Program-made: the position numbers and the translations under genes
Shown here: one piece after another, positions 9,062 to 17,788 of the stretch
Layout of the letters: every line of letters starts with the position of its first letter
How positions within the stretch are numbered: the first letter of the stretch is position 1
The notes under the pieces: generated by a model
Told to the model about the DNA's origin: nothing
The model's input: only the letters and a program-made list of their open reading frames with translations
The model's database searches: none
NCBI RefSeq assembly: GCF_016056295.1
Contig: NZ_JAECZB010000001.1
Span: 1 to 64,000 of the forward strand
DNA length: 64,000 nt
Reading direction: 5' to 3'
Source of the DNA: Atlanticothrix silvestris CENA357
GTDB lineage: Bacteria; Cyanobacteriota; Cyanobacteriia; Cyanobacteriales; Nostocaceae

Positions 9062-9323
9062 AAATTATCTGGATATCATAACAAGATCAAAAAATAATAA
9101 TTCCTGCTATTAGCTAACAACTAGCAACAAGCTAACGCTTAAATGCTAGAAAATTGATTGGATGAAAGCATTGGTATTACAGCTAAGTTTGTGTGCTATT
9201 GGGTTTGGCATTGGGAATGGCGAGAAATCAAGCGTAGTTGATTTTGTATATCATCATGTTGGTATCAGGTTTATAAAAGTTAAAAAATCTGTAATAGAGG
9301 ACTCATAATTTCAAGGAATAGTG

Positions 9324-9638
9324 ATGAAGCAGATAAGATTTTCTGTTTTGAGTATCAGCACTAGTATCTTGGTGTGGTTAAGCAGTCATTGGGGTACTGT
9401 AGTTATAGCGTTACCACCGCCAGAAGACATACCAGAAGAAATATTGCGGGCAGAGATTATTGTAGACGCGCGATCGCCTATTGATGGCAAGCCTCTAAAT
9501 GCTGCCGAATACGCACAATTGCAAGAGCAGTTGCAAGTAAGTCCACCGCCTAAGCTAAGTGCCAATTTACGCCAGACTATTTACCTGATACGGATACGTA
9601 ATGTTTTACGTCAGTTTTTCCCATTCTTAGATTTTTGA
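9324..9638 (+). CDS. Secreted or membrane-anchored hypothetical protein, 104 aa
   Basis: A hydrophobic N-terminal segment (about residues 5-29) looks like a signal peptide or anchor ending near VIALP. The rest contains a Pro-rich start (PPPEDIPEEILR), the motif DARSPIDGKPLNAAEYAQLQ and a hydrophobic end (IRNVLRQFFPFLDF). I do not recognise a family, but the composition is that of a conserved cyanobacterial periplasmic or membrane protein. It stands alone between the hairpin-rich stretch and glgB. The ATG at 9324 is preferred to the GTG three bases before it. Confidence 0.6.
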   Translation: MKQIRFSVLSISTSILVWLSSHWGTVVIALPPPEDIPEEILRAEIIVDARSPIDGKPLNAAEYAQLQEQLQVSPPPKLSANLRQTIYLIRIRNVLRQFFPFLDF

Positions 9639-9841
9639 CAAATTTTTCAACCCTCAATAGTCTATAGATATTTGCCTTATACTGTTTGTCCCTTTACTAT
9701 TCGACTATCCCAGAAGGACTGATGACTCATTCTGATGTACGATAACTGTGGCGACAAAATTGCAAATAAATGTAAAGAATATATATAGATATTACACAGC
9801 AGATTTAGTTAATCCCTTTATACTTAGATGTAGGTAGCTTC

Positions 9842-12145
9842 ATGTCCATGACCACGATTGCCCCTGAACAGGTTAACCGTATAGTAGGGAATCAACATCA
9901 CGATCCCTTTGAAATATTAGGTTCTCATCCCATAGAACAAAATGGCAAAAATGTCTGGGTTGTGCGAGCCTACCTACCAAATGCCAGCGCTGTATGGGTA
10001 GTCCTTCCCGAACAACGACAGGAATACCCAATGCAAACCGTGCATCATCCCCACTTTTTTGAATGCACGATTGAAATAGCAGAATTAACAAACTACCAAT
10101 TACGAATTAAAGAAGGAGAACATGAGCGTGTTACTTATGATCCTTACGCCTTTCGTTCCCCCCGTTTAACAGACTTTGATTTACACTTATTTTCTGAAGG
10201 AAATCATCACCGTATCTACGAAAAACTGGGAGCGCACCCTACAGAAATAGATGGTGTTAAGGGCGTTTATTTTGCCGTTTGGGCACCCAATGCTCGTAAT
10301 GTTTCTTTACTGGGAGATTTCAACCTTTGGGATGGACGTAAACACCAGATGCGTAAAGGGCCCACAGGTGTTTGGGAATTATTTATTCCCGAAATTGGCG
10401 TAGGGGAGCATTACAAATACGAAATCAAAAATTTTGAAGGACACATTTACGAAAAATCCGATCCCTTCGGTTTTCAGCAAGAACCTCGCCCGAAAACAGC
10501 ATCTATTGTCGCCGATTTAAATGCTTACGGTTGGGGTGATGAAGACTGGATGGAAAAGCGCCGTCATAGCGACCCCCTCACCCAACCAGTCTCGGTTTAC
10601 GAAGTACATTTAGGTTCTTGGTTACACGCTTCTAGTACAGAACCATCTAAACTACCCAGTGGCGAAAACGAACCTGTAGTTACTGTTTCGGAATTAAATC
10701 CCGGCGCACGCTTCCTTACCTACCGGGAACTAGCTGATCGCCTTATTCCTTATGTTAAAGAATTAGGATACACCCATCTGGAACTGCTACCCATTGCAGA
10801 GCATCCCTTCGATGGGTCTTGGGGTTATCAAGTAACTGGGTACTTTGCCCCCACTTCGCGCTTTGGTACTGCCGAAGATTTTATGTACTTTGTCGACAAA
10901 TGCCACCAGAACGGCATTGGCGTGATTGTAGATTGGGTTCCCGGTCACTTTCCCAAAGATGGTCATGGCTTAGCTTTCTTTGATGGTAGCCACCTATACG
11001 AACACGCTGACCCCCGCAAAGGCGAACACAAAGAATGGGGTACCTTAGTATTTAACTACAGTCGCCACGAAGTTAGGAATTTCTTAGTGGCAAATGCCCT
11101 CTTTTGGTTTGATAAATACCATATTGACGGAATTCGAGTTGATGCTGTCGCTTCCATGCTCTACAACGACTATTGTCGTAAACCAGGAGAATGGCTACCT
11201 AACCAGTATGGCGGTAGAGAAAACCTAGAAGCAGCAGAGTTCCTACGCCAGGTAAATCACATCATTTTCAGTTATTTCCCTGGTATTCTCTCAATCGCGG
11301 AAGAATCAACATCTTGGCCAATGGTATCTTGGCCTACCTACACAGGTGGACTGGGATTTAACTTGAAGTGGAATATGGGTTGGATGCACGATATGCTGGA
11401 CTATTTCAGCATGGATCCCTGGTTCCGCCAGTTTCATCAGAACAACATTACCTTTAGTATGTGGTACAACCACAGCGAGAACTTCATGCTAGCACTGTCC
11501 CACGATGAAGTGGTACATGGCAAGAGTAATATCATCGGTAAAATGCCAGGAGATACATGGCAGAAGTTAGCTAATGTGCGTTGTTTGTTTGCATATATGT
11601 TTGCTCACCCAGGCAAAAAAACCATGTTTATGAGCATGGAGTTTGGACAGTGGAGCGAGTGGAATGTTTGGGCTGATTTGGAGTGGCGTTTATTGCAGTA
11701 CGAGCCGCACCAACAGTTAAAAACATTTTTCCAAGATTTAAATTATCTCTACCGTTCTGAACCAGCCTTGTACACCCAAGATTTTGCGGAGCCAGGGTTT
11801 GAGTGGATTGACTGTAGCGACAACCGCCATAGTGTGGTTTCTTTCATCCGTCGAGACAAAGATTCTGATGGTTTCGTTGTCGTGATTTGCAACTTTACAC
11901 CCCAACCTCATTCTCACTACCGTATAGGTGTCCCAGAACAGGGATTTTATACTGAGTTGTTTAATAGTGATGCTCGTCCTTATGGCGGTAGCAACATGGG
12001 CAACTTAGGTGGTAAATGGACAGATCAATGGTCACTCCACAATCATCCTTATTCGCTGGATTTGTGTCTACCTCCTTTGGGTGTGTTAATTCTCAAGTTG
12101 GATCAGAAGAAGACAGCTGAAGCTTTAGGATCTTTAGGATCTTAA
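9842..12145 (+). CDS. glgB: 1,4-alpha-glucan branching enzyme GlgB
   Basis: This 767-residue enzyme makes the alpha-1,6 branches of glycogen. Two N-terminal beta-sandwich modules (about 15-105 and 125-215) precede the GH13 barrel (about 255-620) and a C-terminal beta domain. Family motifs are visible: [21 protein letters not shown] with the catalytic nucleophile Asp, the acid Glu in SIAEES, and SHDEVVHGK. Length and the two N-terminal modules are typical of cyanobacterial GlgB. The gene stands alone and ends in a strong terminator. A second Met two codons in (9848) is an equally possible start. Confidence 0.97.
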   Translation: MSMTTIAPEQVNRIVGNQHHDPFEILGSHPIEQNGKNVWVVRAYLPNASAVWVVLPEQRQEYPMQTVHHPHFFECTIEIAELTNYQLRIKEGEHERVTYDPYAFRSPRLTDFDLHLFSEGNHHRIYEKLGAHPTEIDGVKGVYFAVWAPNARNVSLLGDFNLWDGRKHQMRKGPTGVWELFIPEIGVGEHYKYEIKNFEGHIYEKSDPFGFQQEPRPKTASIVADLNAYGWGDEDWMEKRRHSDPLTQPVSVYEVHLGSWLHASSTEPSKLPSGENEPVVTVSELNPGARFLTYRELADRLIPYVKELGYTHLELLPIAEHPFDGSWGYQVTGYFAPTSRFGTAEDFMYFVDKCHQNGIGVIVDWVPGHFPKDGHGLAFFDGSHLYEHADPRKGEHKEWGTLVFNYSRHEVRNFLVANALFWFDKYHIDGIRVDAVASMLYNDYCRKPGEWLPNQYGGRENLEAAEFLRQVNHIIFSYFPGILSIAEESTSWPMVSWPTYTGGLGFNLKWNMGWMHDMLDYFSMDPWFRQFHQNNITFSMWYNHSENFMLALSHDEVVHGKSNIIGKMPGDTWQKLANVRCLFAYMFAHPGKKTMFMSMEFGQWSEWNVWADLEWRLLQYEPHQQLKTFFQDLNYLYRSEPALYTQDFAEPGFEWIDCSDNRHSVVSFIRRDKDSDGFVVVICNFTPQPHSHYRIGVPEQGFYTELFNSDARPYGGSNMGNLGGKWTDQWSLHNHPYSLDLCLPPLGVLILKLDQKKTAEALGSLGS

Positions 12146-12326
12146 CCCTGTTCTGTCACTCTCGGAAAACAATAATCGAAGCAATATTCTGAAACTTTGA
12201 TTGAGCCAAGCTTTGAGGCTTTATTTTCTAACAGTAACTAAAATTTATAGCCAAAACTTAGAAATTAAAGCCTCGAAAGGCTTTCAGCGATTGGGTTCTC
12301 CCAAAGTGATAAAAGAGGGTTAATGT

Positions 12327-12361
12327 AAAGGGTGGGACTATTCTATACCCACCCTTTTTTT
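12327..12361 (+). terminator. Rho-independent terminator of glgB
   Basis: AAAGGGTGGG and CCCACCCTTT form a perfect 10-base stem with an 11-base loop, followed by a run of T. A weaker hairpin, AAAGCCT/AGGCTTT, lies about 40 bases upstream (near 12268-12284). Confidence 0.9.
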
Positions 12362-12496
12362 GGTTGACATTATTGGAAAGTAAAATTTTAAAGTAAACGT
12401 CGCAGCTAGTTGATTCTTAAGGCTTAAGTGACTTATGATCGCTTATTCAAAACACACATTTATCCAGACAAGATTATTTTATGAACAACAGCGACT

Positions 12497-13126
12497 CTAT
12501 TCCCTCCAGTCTAATGGCGGTTCAATTAAAGTCTGCTCTGAGTTACCAACGCGGACACCTGGTTTGTTAATAATTTTTACAGTGCTTGCTTGAGGCCCTT
12601 CCTCGCCCTGCTCCAAGGAAAAATGGACACCTGTACCGATTTCTAAGCGTTCAAAGTCGTCATGCAGCACACTATTGCAGTGGAAGTAAATTTCCCGGCC
12701 ATCCAAGGTTTTCAAGAAGCCATAACCTTGGTCTCGAAATAATTTAGTGACAAGTGCGGTGGTTTCTTGAACTTCTTCATAACTCTTGGAGCGATCGCTT
12801 TCATGCTGCTGTTTGGTAAGCTTGAAAAGTTGCTGACGAGCTGCATTAAAAGCATCTCTGATCACTACATCCAGAGGTTCGTATTGGTTACTCTCTGACG
12901 GATTGCTTTCTGCTACAAGTTCATGACCAGGTGGTACGGTCATATCAATCCGGACACGGTAGGGAGATCCACTGCGGGGGCGATCGTGTGCCTTTTCAAT
13001 CGCAATGTGACAGCTACTGATATAGTTGCAAATATGTTCTAACTTGGCAATTTTTTCATTAACTAAAGTATCAATCGCATTTGTTTTCTCTACATTGCGA
13101 TATGTAATTTCTGGTGGAATTTTCAT
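12497..13126 (-). CDS. HPF/RaiA-like domain fused to a cold-shock domain
   Basis: From the ATG at 13126 (the upstream TTG at 13162 is less likely) the 209-residue product has an N-terminal HPF/RaiA domain (about 1-110: MKIPPEITYRNVEK, then EKIAKLEHICNYISSCHIAIEK, then VRIDMTVPPGHE). HPF and RaiA bind the small ribosomal subunit in stationary phase. A cold-shock OB fold follows (about 125-190): RDQGYGFLKTLDGREIYFHCNS, then IGTGVHFSLEQGEEGPQA. The RNP-type aromatic residues (GYGFL, YFHC) are kept. The fusion suggests a ribosome-linked RNA-binding factor for stress or slow growth, which is inference. It follows the phosphoribosyltransferase gene on the same strand. Confidence 0.85.
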   Translation of the reverse strand: MKIPPEITYRNVEKTNAIDTLVNEKIAKLEHICNYISSCHIAIEKAHDRPRSGSPYRVRIDMTVPPGHELVAESNPSESNQYEPLDVVIRDAFNAARQQLFKLTKQQHESDRSKSYEEVQETTALVTKLFRDQGYGFLKTLDGREIYFHCNSVLHDDFERLEIGTGVHFSLEQGEEGPQASTVKIINKPGVRVGNSEQTLIEPPLDWRE

Positions 13127-13189
13127 ATTTTTGTCTAAATCCAAATAAGCAATCTGAAACAACTAAATTCCCAAACGCCAATTCTGGCA

Positions 13190-13879
13190 TTATGTACTCA
13201 GGAATAGTAGTTGATAATTTTTTGCAGCTTTTATAAGTAGTCTGCAAACTTCATCATCCGTAGTTTGTGGAAAGATTTCGTACCAACGACCAACACTATA
13301 AAAAGGATTGGGTGTGGCGGCGCAAACAATATTTTCTACCTTACTTTTTAACTCTTGGTAAGTTTCGAGCGCAGCAACTGGTACAGCAATGATAATACGA
13401 GCAGGTTGTTGTTGACGCACTGCCATCACCGCAGCCCTCATGGTTGCACCTGTTGCTAAACCATCATCTACTAATATGACAGTACGTGCCCACAAATCTG
13501 GGAAGGGGCGACTATCTCGATAAAGCTGTTCTCGTCGCTCTAGCTCTTGTTGTTCTTGGACAGCAACTCTGGCTATTATCTCATCGGAGATATTTAGTTG
13601 ATGCACAATATCTTCATTAAGTACTTGCACGCCACCAGATGTAAATTCCGTTTTAGGAAGCTTTGCTAACGCTCCCATTGCCAGTTCCTTATCATCAGGC
13701 ACACCTAGCTTGCGAACTACAAGCACATCCAAACTAGCATTCAATGCTTTAGCAACTTCAAAGGCAACGGGTACACCACCCCTAGGTAGAGCTAACACCA
13801 ACACATCTGGGCGATTAGCATAAGTTACTAGCTGCCCAGCCAAAAATTGACCTGCCGCTGTTCGGTCTTGAAATAGCAT
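13190..13879 (-). CDS. Phosphoribosyltransferase-family protein
   Basis: This 229-residue protein has the PRPP-binding loop VILVDDGLATGATMRAAV (about 133-150) and the early PRTase segment LALPRGGVPVAFEVAKAL. Its length and the RKLGVPDDKELAMGA segment fit the stand-alone PRTase-like proteins often found near stress genes. The substrate base cannot be told. It is about 60 bases upstream of the HPF/cold-shock gene on the same strand, so they may be co-transcribed. Confidence 0.85.
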   Translation of the reverse strand: MLFQDRTAAGQFLAGQLVTYANRPDVLVLALPRGGVPVAFEVAKALNASLDVLVVRKLGVPDDKELAMGALAKLPKTEFTSGGVQVLNEDIVHQLNISDEIIARVAVQEQQELERREQLYRDSRPFPDLWARTVILVDDGLATGATMRAAVMAVRQQQPARIIIAVPVAALETYQELKSKVENIVCAATPNPFYSVGRWYEIFPQTTDDEVCRLLIKAAKNYQLLFLST

Positions 13880-14450
13880 GGTGTTAAGCTCCTAATTGTT
13901 GTCTCAGAAAATCAGTTTTTAAGTATTAACGTGCATTTAATCCTTGGCTTTCTGCCTTAAACACGGAATTTGAGAACAAATATTGTTGACTTTACCTAGC
14001 TTTTGAGCTTTATCTTTATAATATTGATCATAGAAACCTAAACATTACGTGCCCTCTGACTAACGAGGCGACATCCTCAATCGATTAATCTACCTAATGG
14101 ATGAGTTATTGATCTGGCTGGAGTCCGGGCTAATACTTTTATTATTAAATAATTCATCAGTGCGTTAGCGTAGCTTACCGTAGGTATCGCCTCCATCTGC
14201 AAATTATTTGGGTCGATCAAAGCTCTTATGTATCTGAATATTGATACTCAGATTCACTTGTGGGTTTTTATCTAAATCTGCTAAATTCTTGACGTTTTCT
14301 CTTTTTTGCCTTTACAAAAACAAGCTGATTTGGTTTTTATATAGGTATTTGCCAAAGATATTAACTTTACGGGCAAAAGATAAAGTAATATTTACATCTG
14401 AAAGTGTTCCCGTATATCCCTTAATTTTTGGCAAAAACCGATCCAGTGCC
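13880..14450. other. Gene-free stretch, 0.57 kb
   Basis: It separates the divergent phosphoribosyltransferase gene and the TpsB gene. A dispersed repeat copy lies at 14159-14192. Frames upstream of 14451 in the TpsB frame start only with TTG and read as a hydrophobic, low-quality extension, so they are treated as non-coding. Confidence 0.5.
14159..14192. repeat. Copy of a dispersed GCGTAGC-type repeat
   Basis: GCGTAGCTTACCGTAGG with its flanks resembles the short palindromic repeat common between genes in Nostoc-type genomes. A related copy in the opposite sense lies at 46899-46969 in this window. Confidence 0.5.
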
Positions 14451-16241
14451 ATGCTCGATAAATACTCTCATAACTTTGCAGTGCGCTATTTACCGCTGAG
14501 TATATTTGTGTTGCTTAGCGGCTTGATTACTAGGCCTTTAAAAGCCCAAGCTATTGATACTACACAATTACCTAATAGCAGTTTCATATTGTCGCAGCAA
14601 CTTCCACCACCGCAAGATGTCCAACCACCTGTGCCTTCTCCTTTACCATCGCCTCAACTGCCACAGCAGCTCCCCCCACCAGCAGAACTACTTCCACCCT
14701 CTACGCCATCTACCACACCTGAGCAGCCATTACCTGAAAAAATTCCTCAGACTATCACTGTAGAAAAGTTTGAAGTCATTGGTAGTACAGTATTCAGTCC
14801 TGAAGAGTTAGCCCAAGTCACTGCTGAATTTACCAAAAAACCTATTTCTCTAGCTGAAGTTTTTCAAGCTCGTTCTAAAATTACCGATTTATATATCCAA
14901 AAAGGCTACATTACTTCTGGCGCTTATATTCCACCTCAAACAATTAAGTCTGGTGTAATTAAAATTCAAGTGGTTGAAGGTAAGTTAGAAGATATCCAGA
15001 TAACTGGTACTGCGCGACTCAACTCCAATTATGTACGCAGCCGCCTCGCTATAGCTACATCAGCACCGCTGAATCGGGAACGGTTGCTAGAGGCACTGCA
15101 ACTATTACAACTCAATCCTTTAATTCAAAATTTGTCTGCTGAATTGTCAGCAGGATCGCGTCCAGGCGAGAGTGTCCTACAAGTCGAGATCAAAGAGGCA
15201 CAATCCTTCAGTACTCAAATAGTTTTGGATAATGGGCGATCGCCTAGTGTGGGTAGCTTTCGTCGCCGATTACAAGTCAATGAAGCCAACTTACTAGGAC
15301 TGGGAGATGGTTTAAGTCTAGCTTACACTAATACTGATGGTAGCAATGCCTTTGATGCTAGCTATACGTTGCCTCTAAATCCTTATAATGGGACACTTTC
15401 TTTTAACTTTGGCACTGCATCAAGCAATGTCATCGAAGAGCCTTTCAACTTCCTAGATATCCAATCTTCTTCTCGCTACTACGAACTGACATTTCGCCAG
15501 CCAGTAATCCAAACTCCCACGCAGGAATTTGCTCTAGGTATAACAGCTTCTCGGCGTGAGAGTCAAGTATCTTCTCTACCTTCCCTAGAAATTTCTCCTA
15601 ATGAAATTTCACCTGGAGCTGATGCAGAAGGGCGCACACGTATATCTGCGTTGCGCTTTTTTCAGGAGTGGACATCTCGTAATAGTCGCGAAGTGGTTGC
15701 TCTGCGTTCTCAATTTAATCTAGGCGTAGGTGCTTTTGATGCCACGATTAACTCCGAAACTCCTGATAGCCGCTTTTTCGCGTGGCAAGGGCAAGCACAA
15801 TGGGCGCGTCTTTTAGCTCCTGAAACCTTACTGTTACTTCGTGCAAATACACAACTGGCATCTAGAGCGCTTTTACCTTTAGAGCAGTTTGGCATAGGTG
15901 GACTAGACAGTGTTAGAGGCTATCGTCAAGATTTATTGCTGGCGGATAATGGTACTTTTGCTTCTGCTGAAGTTCAAATACCAATTCTCCGTTTACCCCA
16001 AATAGATAGTACGTTGCAAATCGCTCCTTTTATTGATTTCGGCATTGCTTGGAATAACTCAAGTAGAGATAATCTCGACCCAAATACCCTTGCTTCTGTG
16101 GGCTTCGGCTTACGTTGGTTACAAGGCGATCGCTTCAGCGCTCGTCTAGACTGGGGCATTCCTTTGATATCTGTTCAATCAGAGGGAAGAACGTGGCAAG
16201 AAGATGGGTTGTACTTTTCCATACTTTATAATCCATTCTGA
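14451..16241 (+). CDS. TpsB-type outer-membrane transporter (ShlB/FhaC family)
   Basis: From the ATG at 14451 this is a 596-residue protein with a signal peptide (cleavage near LKAQA, about residue 34), a Pro- and Gln-rich linker (about 45-95), two POTRA domains (about 100-250; ITVEKFEVIGSTVFSPEEL is typical of the first) and a C-terminal beta barrel ending in Phe. The barrel has the GLDSVRGYRQD motif of the FhaC/Omp85 lid loop. Such proteins export a large TpsA exoprotein across the outer membrane. No TpsA gene is in the window. Cyanobacteria often carry orphan copies whose cargo lies elsewhere. Confidence 0.9.
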   Translation: MLDKYSHNFAVRYLPLSIFVLLSGLITRPLKAQAIDTTQLPNSSFILSQQLPPPQDVQPPVPSPLPSPQLPQQLPPPAELLPPSTPSTTPEQPLPEKIPQTITVEKFEVIGSTVFSPEELAQVTAEFTKKPISLAEVFQARSKITDLYIQKGYITSGAYIPPQTIKSGVIKIQVVEGKLEDIQITGTARLNSNYVRSRLAIATSAPLNRERLLEALQLLQLNPLIQNLSAELSAGSRPGESVLQVEIKEAQSFSTQIVLDNGRSPSVGSFRRRLQVNEANLLGLGDGLSLAYTNTDGSNAFDASYTLPLNPYNGTLSFNFGTASSNVIEEPFNFLDIQSSSRYYELTFRQPVIQTPTQEFALGITASRRESQVSSLPSLEISPNEISPGADAEGRTRISALRFFQEWTSRNSREVVALRSQFNLGVGAFDATINSETPDSRFFAWQGQAQWARLLAPETLLLLRANTQLASRALLPLEQFGIGGLDSVRGYRQDLLLADNGTFASAEVQIPILRLPQIDSTLQIAPFIDFGIAWNNSSRDNLDPNTLASVGFGLRWLQGDRFSARLDWGIPLISVQSEGRTWQEDGLYFSILYNPF

Positions 16242-16305
16242 AGTCTAAAAATTTGCTTATTGGCTAATTACGCATTTGCCATAACTGACATAATTCATAA
16301 AATAC

Positions 16306-16344
16306 AAACAAAAAAGCGGAAAAGTATTTCTGATTACTCTTCCG
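16306..16344 (-). terminator. Terminator of the GWSGG peptide gene
   Basis: On the minus strand CGGAAGAGTA pairs with TACTTTTCCG (one mismatch, 8-base loop), followed by CTTTTTTG. It is about 60 bases past the stop of the small peptide gene. Confidence 0.75.
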
Positions 16345-16347
16345 AAT

Positions 16348-16385
16348 AGCTGACTAAGCTAGGAGCTTTGATTGACAGCTTTTTA
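16348..16385 (+). terminator. Possible terminator of the TpsB gene
   Basis: AGCTG (16348-16352) pairs with CAGCT (16376-16380), with an inner hairpin AAGCT/AGCTT, followed by TTTTA. It overlaps the space between the two convergent genes. Confidence 0.45.
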
Positions 16386-16401
16386 TGTCGGTTAATTAAT
16401 A

Positions 16402-16656
16402 CTAATAGCCATGTTTAGAGTACCTTCCGCCGCCAGACCAGCCGCCACCAGACCAGCCGCCGCCAGACCAGCCACCACCAGACCAGCTACCACCAGACCA
16501 GCCACCACCAGACCAGCTACCACCAGACCAGCCACTAAAAAAACCACCCTCGATAGTTCCCATATCCTGAGTATTCAGTTCGCTGAGAAAATTTTCGGAA
16601 TCGTGAAATAGCTCATAACCACTAGGATACAACTCAAAAATTTTGATGTCAGCCAT
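16402..16656 (-). CDS. Gly-Gly-leader peptide precursor with seven (G/S)WSGG repeats
   Basis: The ATG at 16656 follows a near-perfect GGAGG by seven bases; it gives 84 residues. Residues 1-38 look like a leader: polar and acidic, ending LSELNTQDMGTIEGG, the ELxxxD...IxGG form used by peptides processed by C39 peptidase transporters and by many cyanobacterial modified peptides. The core starts FFS, then seven pentads GWSGG or SWSGG, then GRYSKHGY. The repeat is also visible in DNA as 15-base units at 16429-16533. No modifying enzyme, protease or transporter lies nearby, so it could be an orphan precursor acted on in trans or an unmodified secreted Gly/Trp peptide. It converges on the TpsB gene and has its own terminator. 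I know no exact family. Confidence 0.75.
   Translation of the reverse strand: MADIKIFELYPSGYELFHDSENFLSELNTQDMGTIEGGFFSGWSGGSWSGGGWSGGSWSGGGWSGGGWSGGGWSGGGRYSKHGY
16429..16533. repeat. Seven 15-base coding repeats
   Basis: Units of the form CC(A/G)CCAGACCAGC(C/T)(A/G) repeat seven times without spacers. They encode the (G/S)WSGG pentads of the small peptide gene. Differences between units are silent or switch Gly and Ser, so the peptide pattern is kept. This is not a CRISPR array. Confidence 0.9.
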
Positions 16657-17788
16657 TAGGCTTCCTCCTTTATTATCAAGCAAATCTTTTTCTAATCACA
16701 ACTAAAAATTAGACTATGTATTGTCTAACTTTAATTTCGATATTTACAAATTCAATTTTAAAAATCTATGCCTTTAAATTGATTATTTAGACATAAATAA
16801 TAGAATTCGGTCTAGATATTTTTTATATAGCCCTTGATTTATTAATAAATAAACGAGCAAAATTAAATTTTTAACATGCTAAGAGTTAATAGCAAAAATA
16901 TCTCCAGATTAAAATTTTGTATCAATAAATAGTCCTACGTTGCAGACTACGAGTTAAAAACAAAAACTGGTATATCTTTGATGTATTATTATTTACTGAT
17001 ATTTGTCTTAATTTTAACATCTCTACACAATTAAAGAGTTAAGCATAATTACTTGAGTTATGTCTCATAAAAGTGATGATAAGTTTGCTATTCATCAAAT
17101 GCACATCTCTAATAGCCAATAATCCATACTCTCTAGAATTATTGATAAAGCCAAGCATATTTAAATTCAAGGGAGTTTGATTATCATCTCAAAAGATCGC
17201 CCATACTCGTAATTATTATCTTTAGCTACTTTATATCCTAGTTCAGAAAAATCTGTAGTTATATAGTGTTTTTTATCACTTATTTCAGTAGTTACTATTA
17301 CTTTATACAAATCATACTTTTAATTAAAAAATCTTGGCAACCAGTATTATTTCATCAGTACATTTACTAATGTATTTTTTATAAGTTTACATATTAATTA
17401 GTTTAATAAAACGTAGTTGGAGTTTCTGAGTGGTTTCTCTCTATTCCGGATAAAAATCCGCATTTTTACCATGTATCATATTAGAGAAAAGAATTTATTC
17501 TAGATATTTAAGAAAAAATTCAATTGGAGTATAGTGACCAAAAGTTCTATATTTTCTAACTTTGATCATGAGTAAAGGAGAAATCTCGGACTCCTATATT
17601 GCGAAATTGGTTGGTAAGTATATCCTTGCAGACACTTAATCTTGCTAAAAACAATGGTGTTCACACCTGTACATTGTATTTTATCTAAAAAAGCTCCTTT
17701 TTCAGAAAATGGGGACTAAAAGTTAAGGCTTGTTTGAGTAATACTTTTTGATGGCAGATCCAAAGTCATGAGAGTTTGAGGAAGAGTG
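16657..17788. other. AT-rich gene-free stretch, 1.1 kb
   Basis: It is strongly AT-rich and has no credible frame on either strand. It lies between the divergent GWSGG peptide gene and the GGDEF/EAL gene, so it holds both promoters. I see no repeat array. It may be a decayed accessory segment or an unusually long regulatory region. Confidence 0.5.

Larger units (their letters stand above)
8565..9323. other. Hairpin-rich gene-free stretch, 0.76 kb
   Basis: Three separate inverted repeats lie here: the nested one at 8580-8639, GGACACTT/AAGTGTCC at 8722-8761, and GTGTGAAGTC/GACTTCACAC at 9013-9054. Reading frames on both strands overlap without ribosome binding sites. One or more small RNAs are plausible. 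Confidence 0.4.

Noticed and set aside
9162-9308. 48-codon frame with a hydrophobic start before the secreted protein gene
   Set aside because: It has ATG and a signal-like start but no ribosome binding site and unusual composition; it lies in a stretch better explained by hairpins and a promoter.
14241-14450. N-terminal extension of the TpsB protein from a TTG
   Set aside because: It would bury the signal peptide and has poor composition; the ATG at 14451 gives a proper signal sequence.
16429-16533. CRISPR-like array
   Set aside because: The 15-base units have no spacers and are coding repeats of the small peptide.
16402-16656. Three-residue cyclophane RiPP reading of Trp-Ser-Gly
   Set aside because: Such crosslinks attach to a side-chain carbon on the third residue, and Gly has none; no radical SAM gene is adjacent. 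The modified-peptide idea stays open only in a general form.
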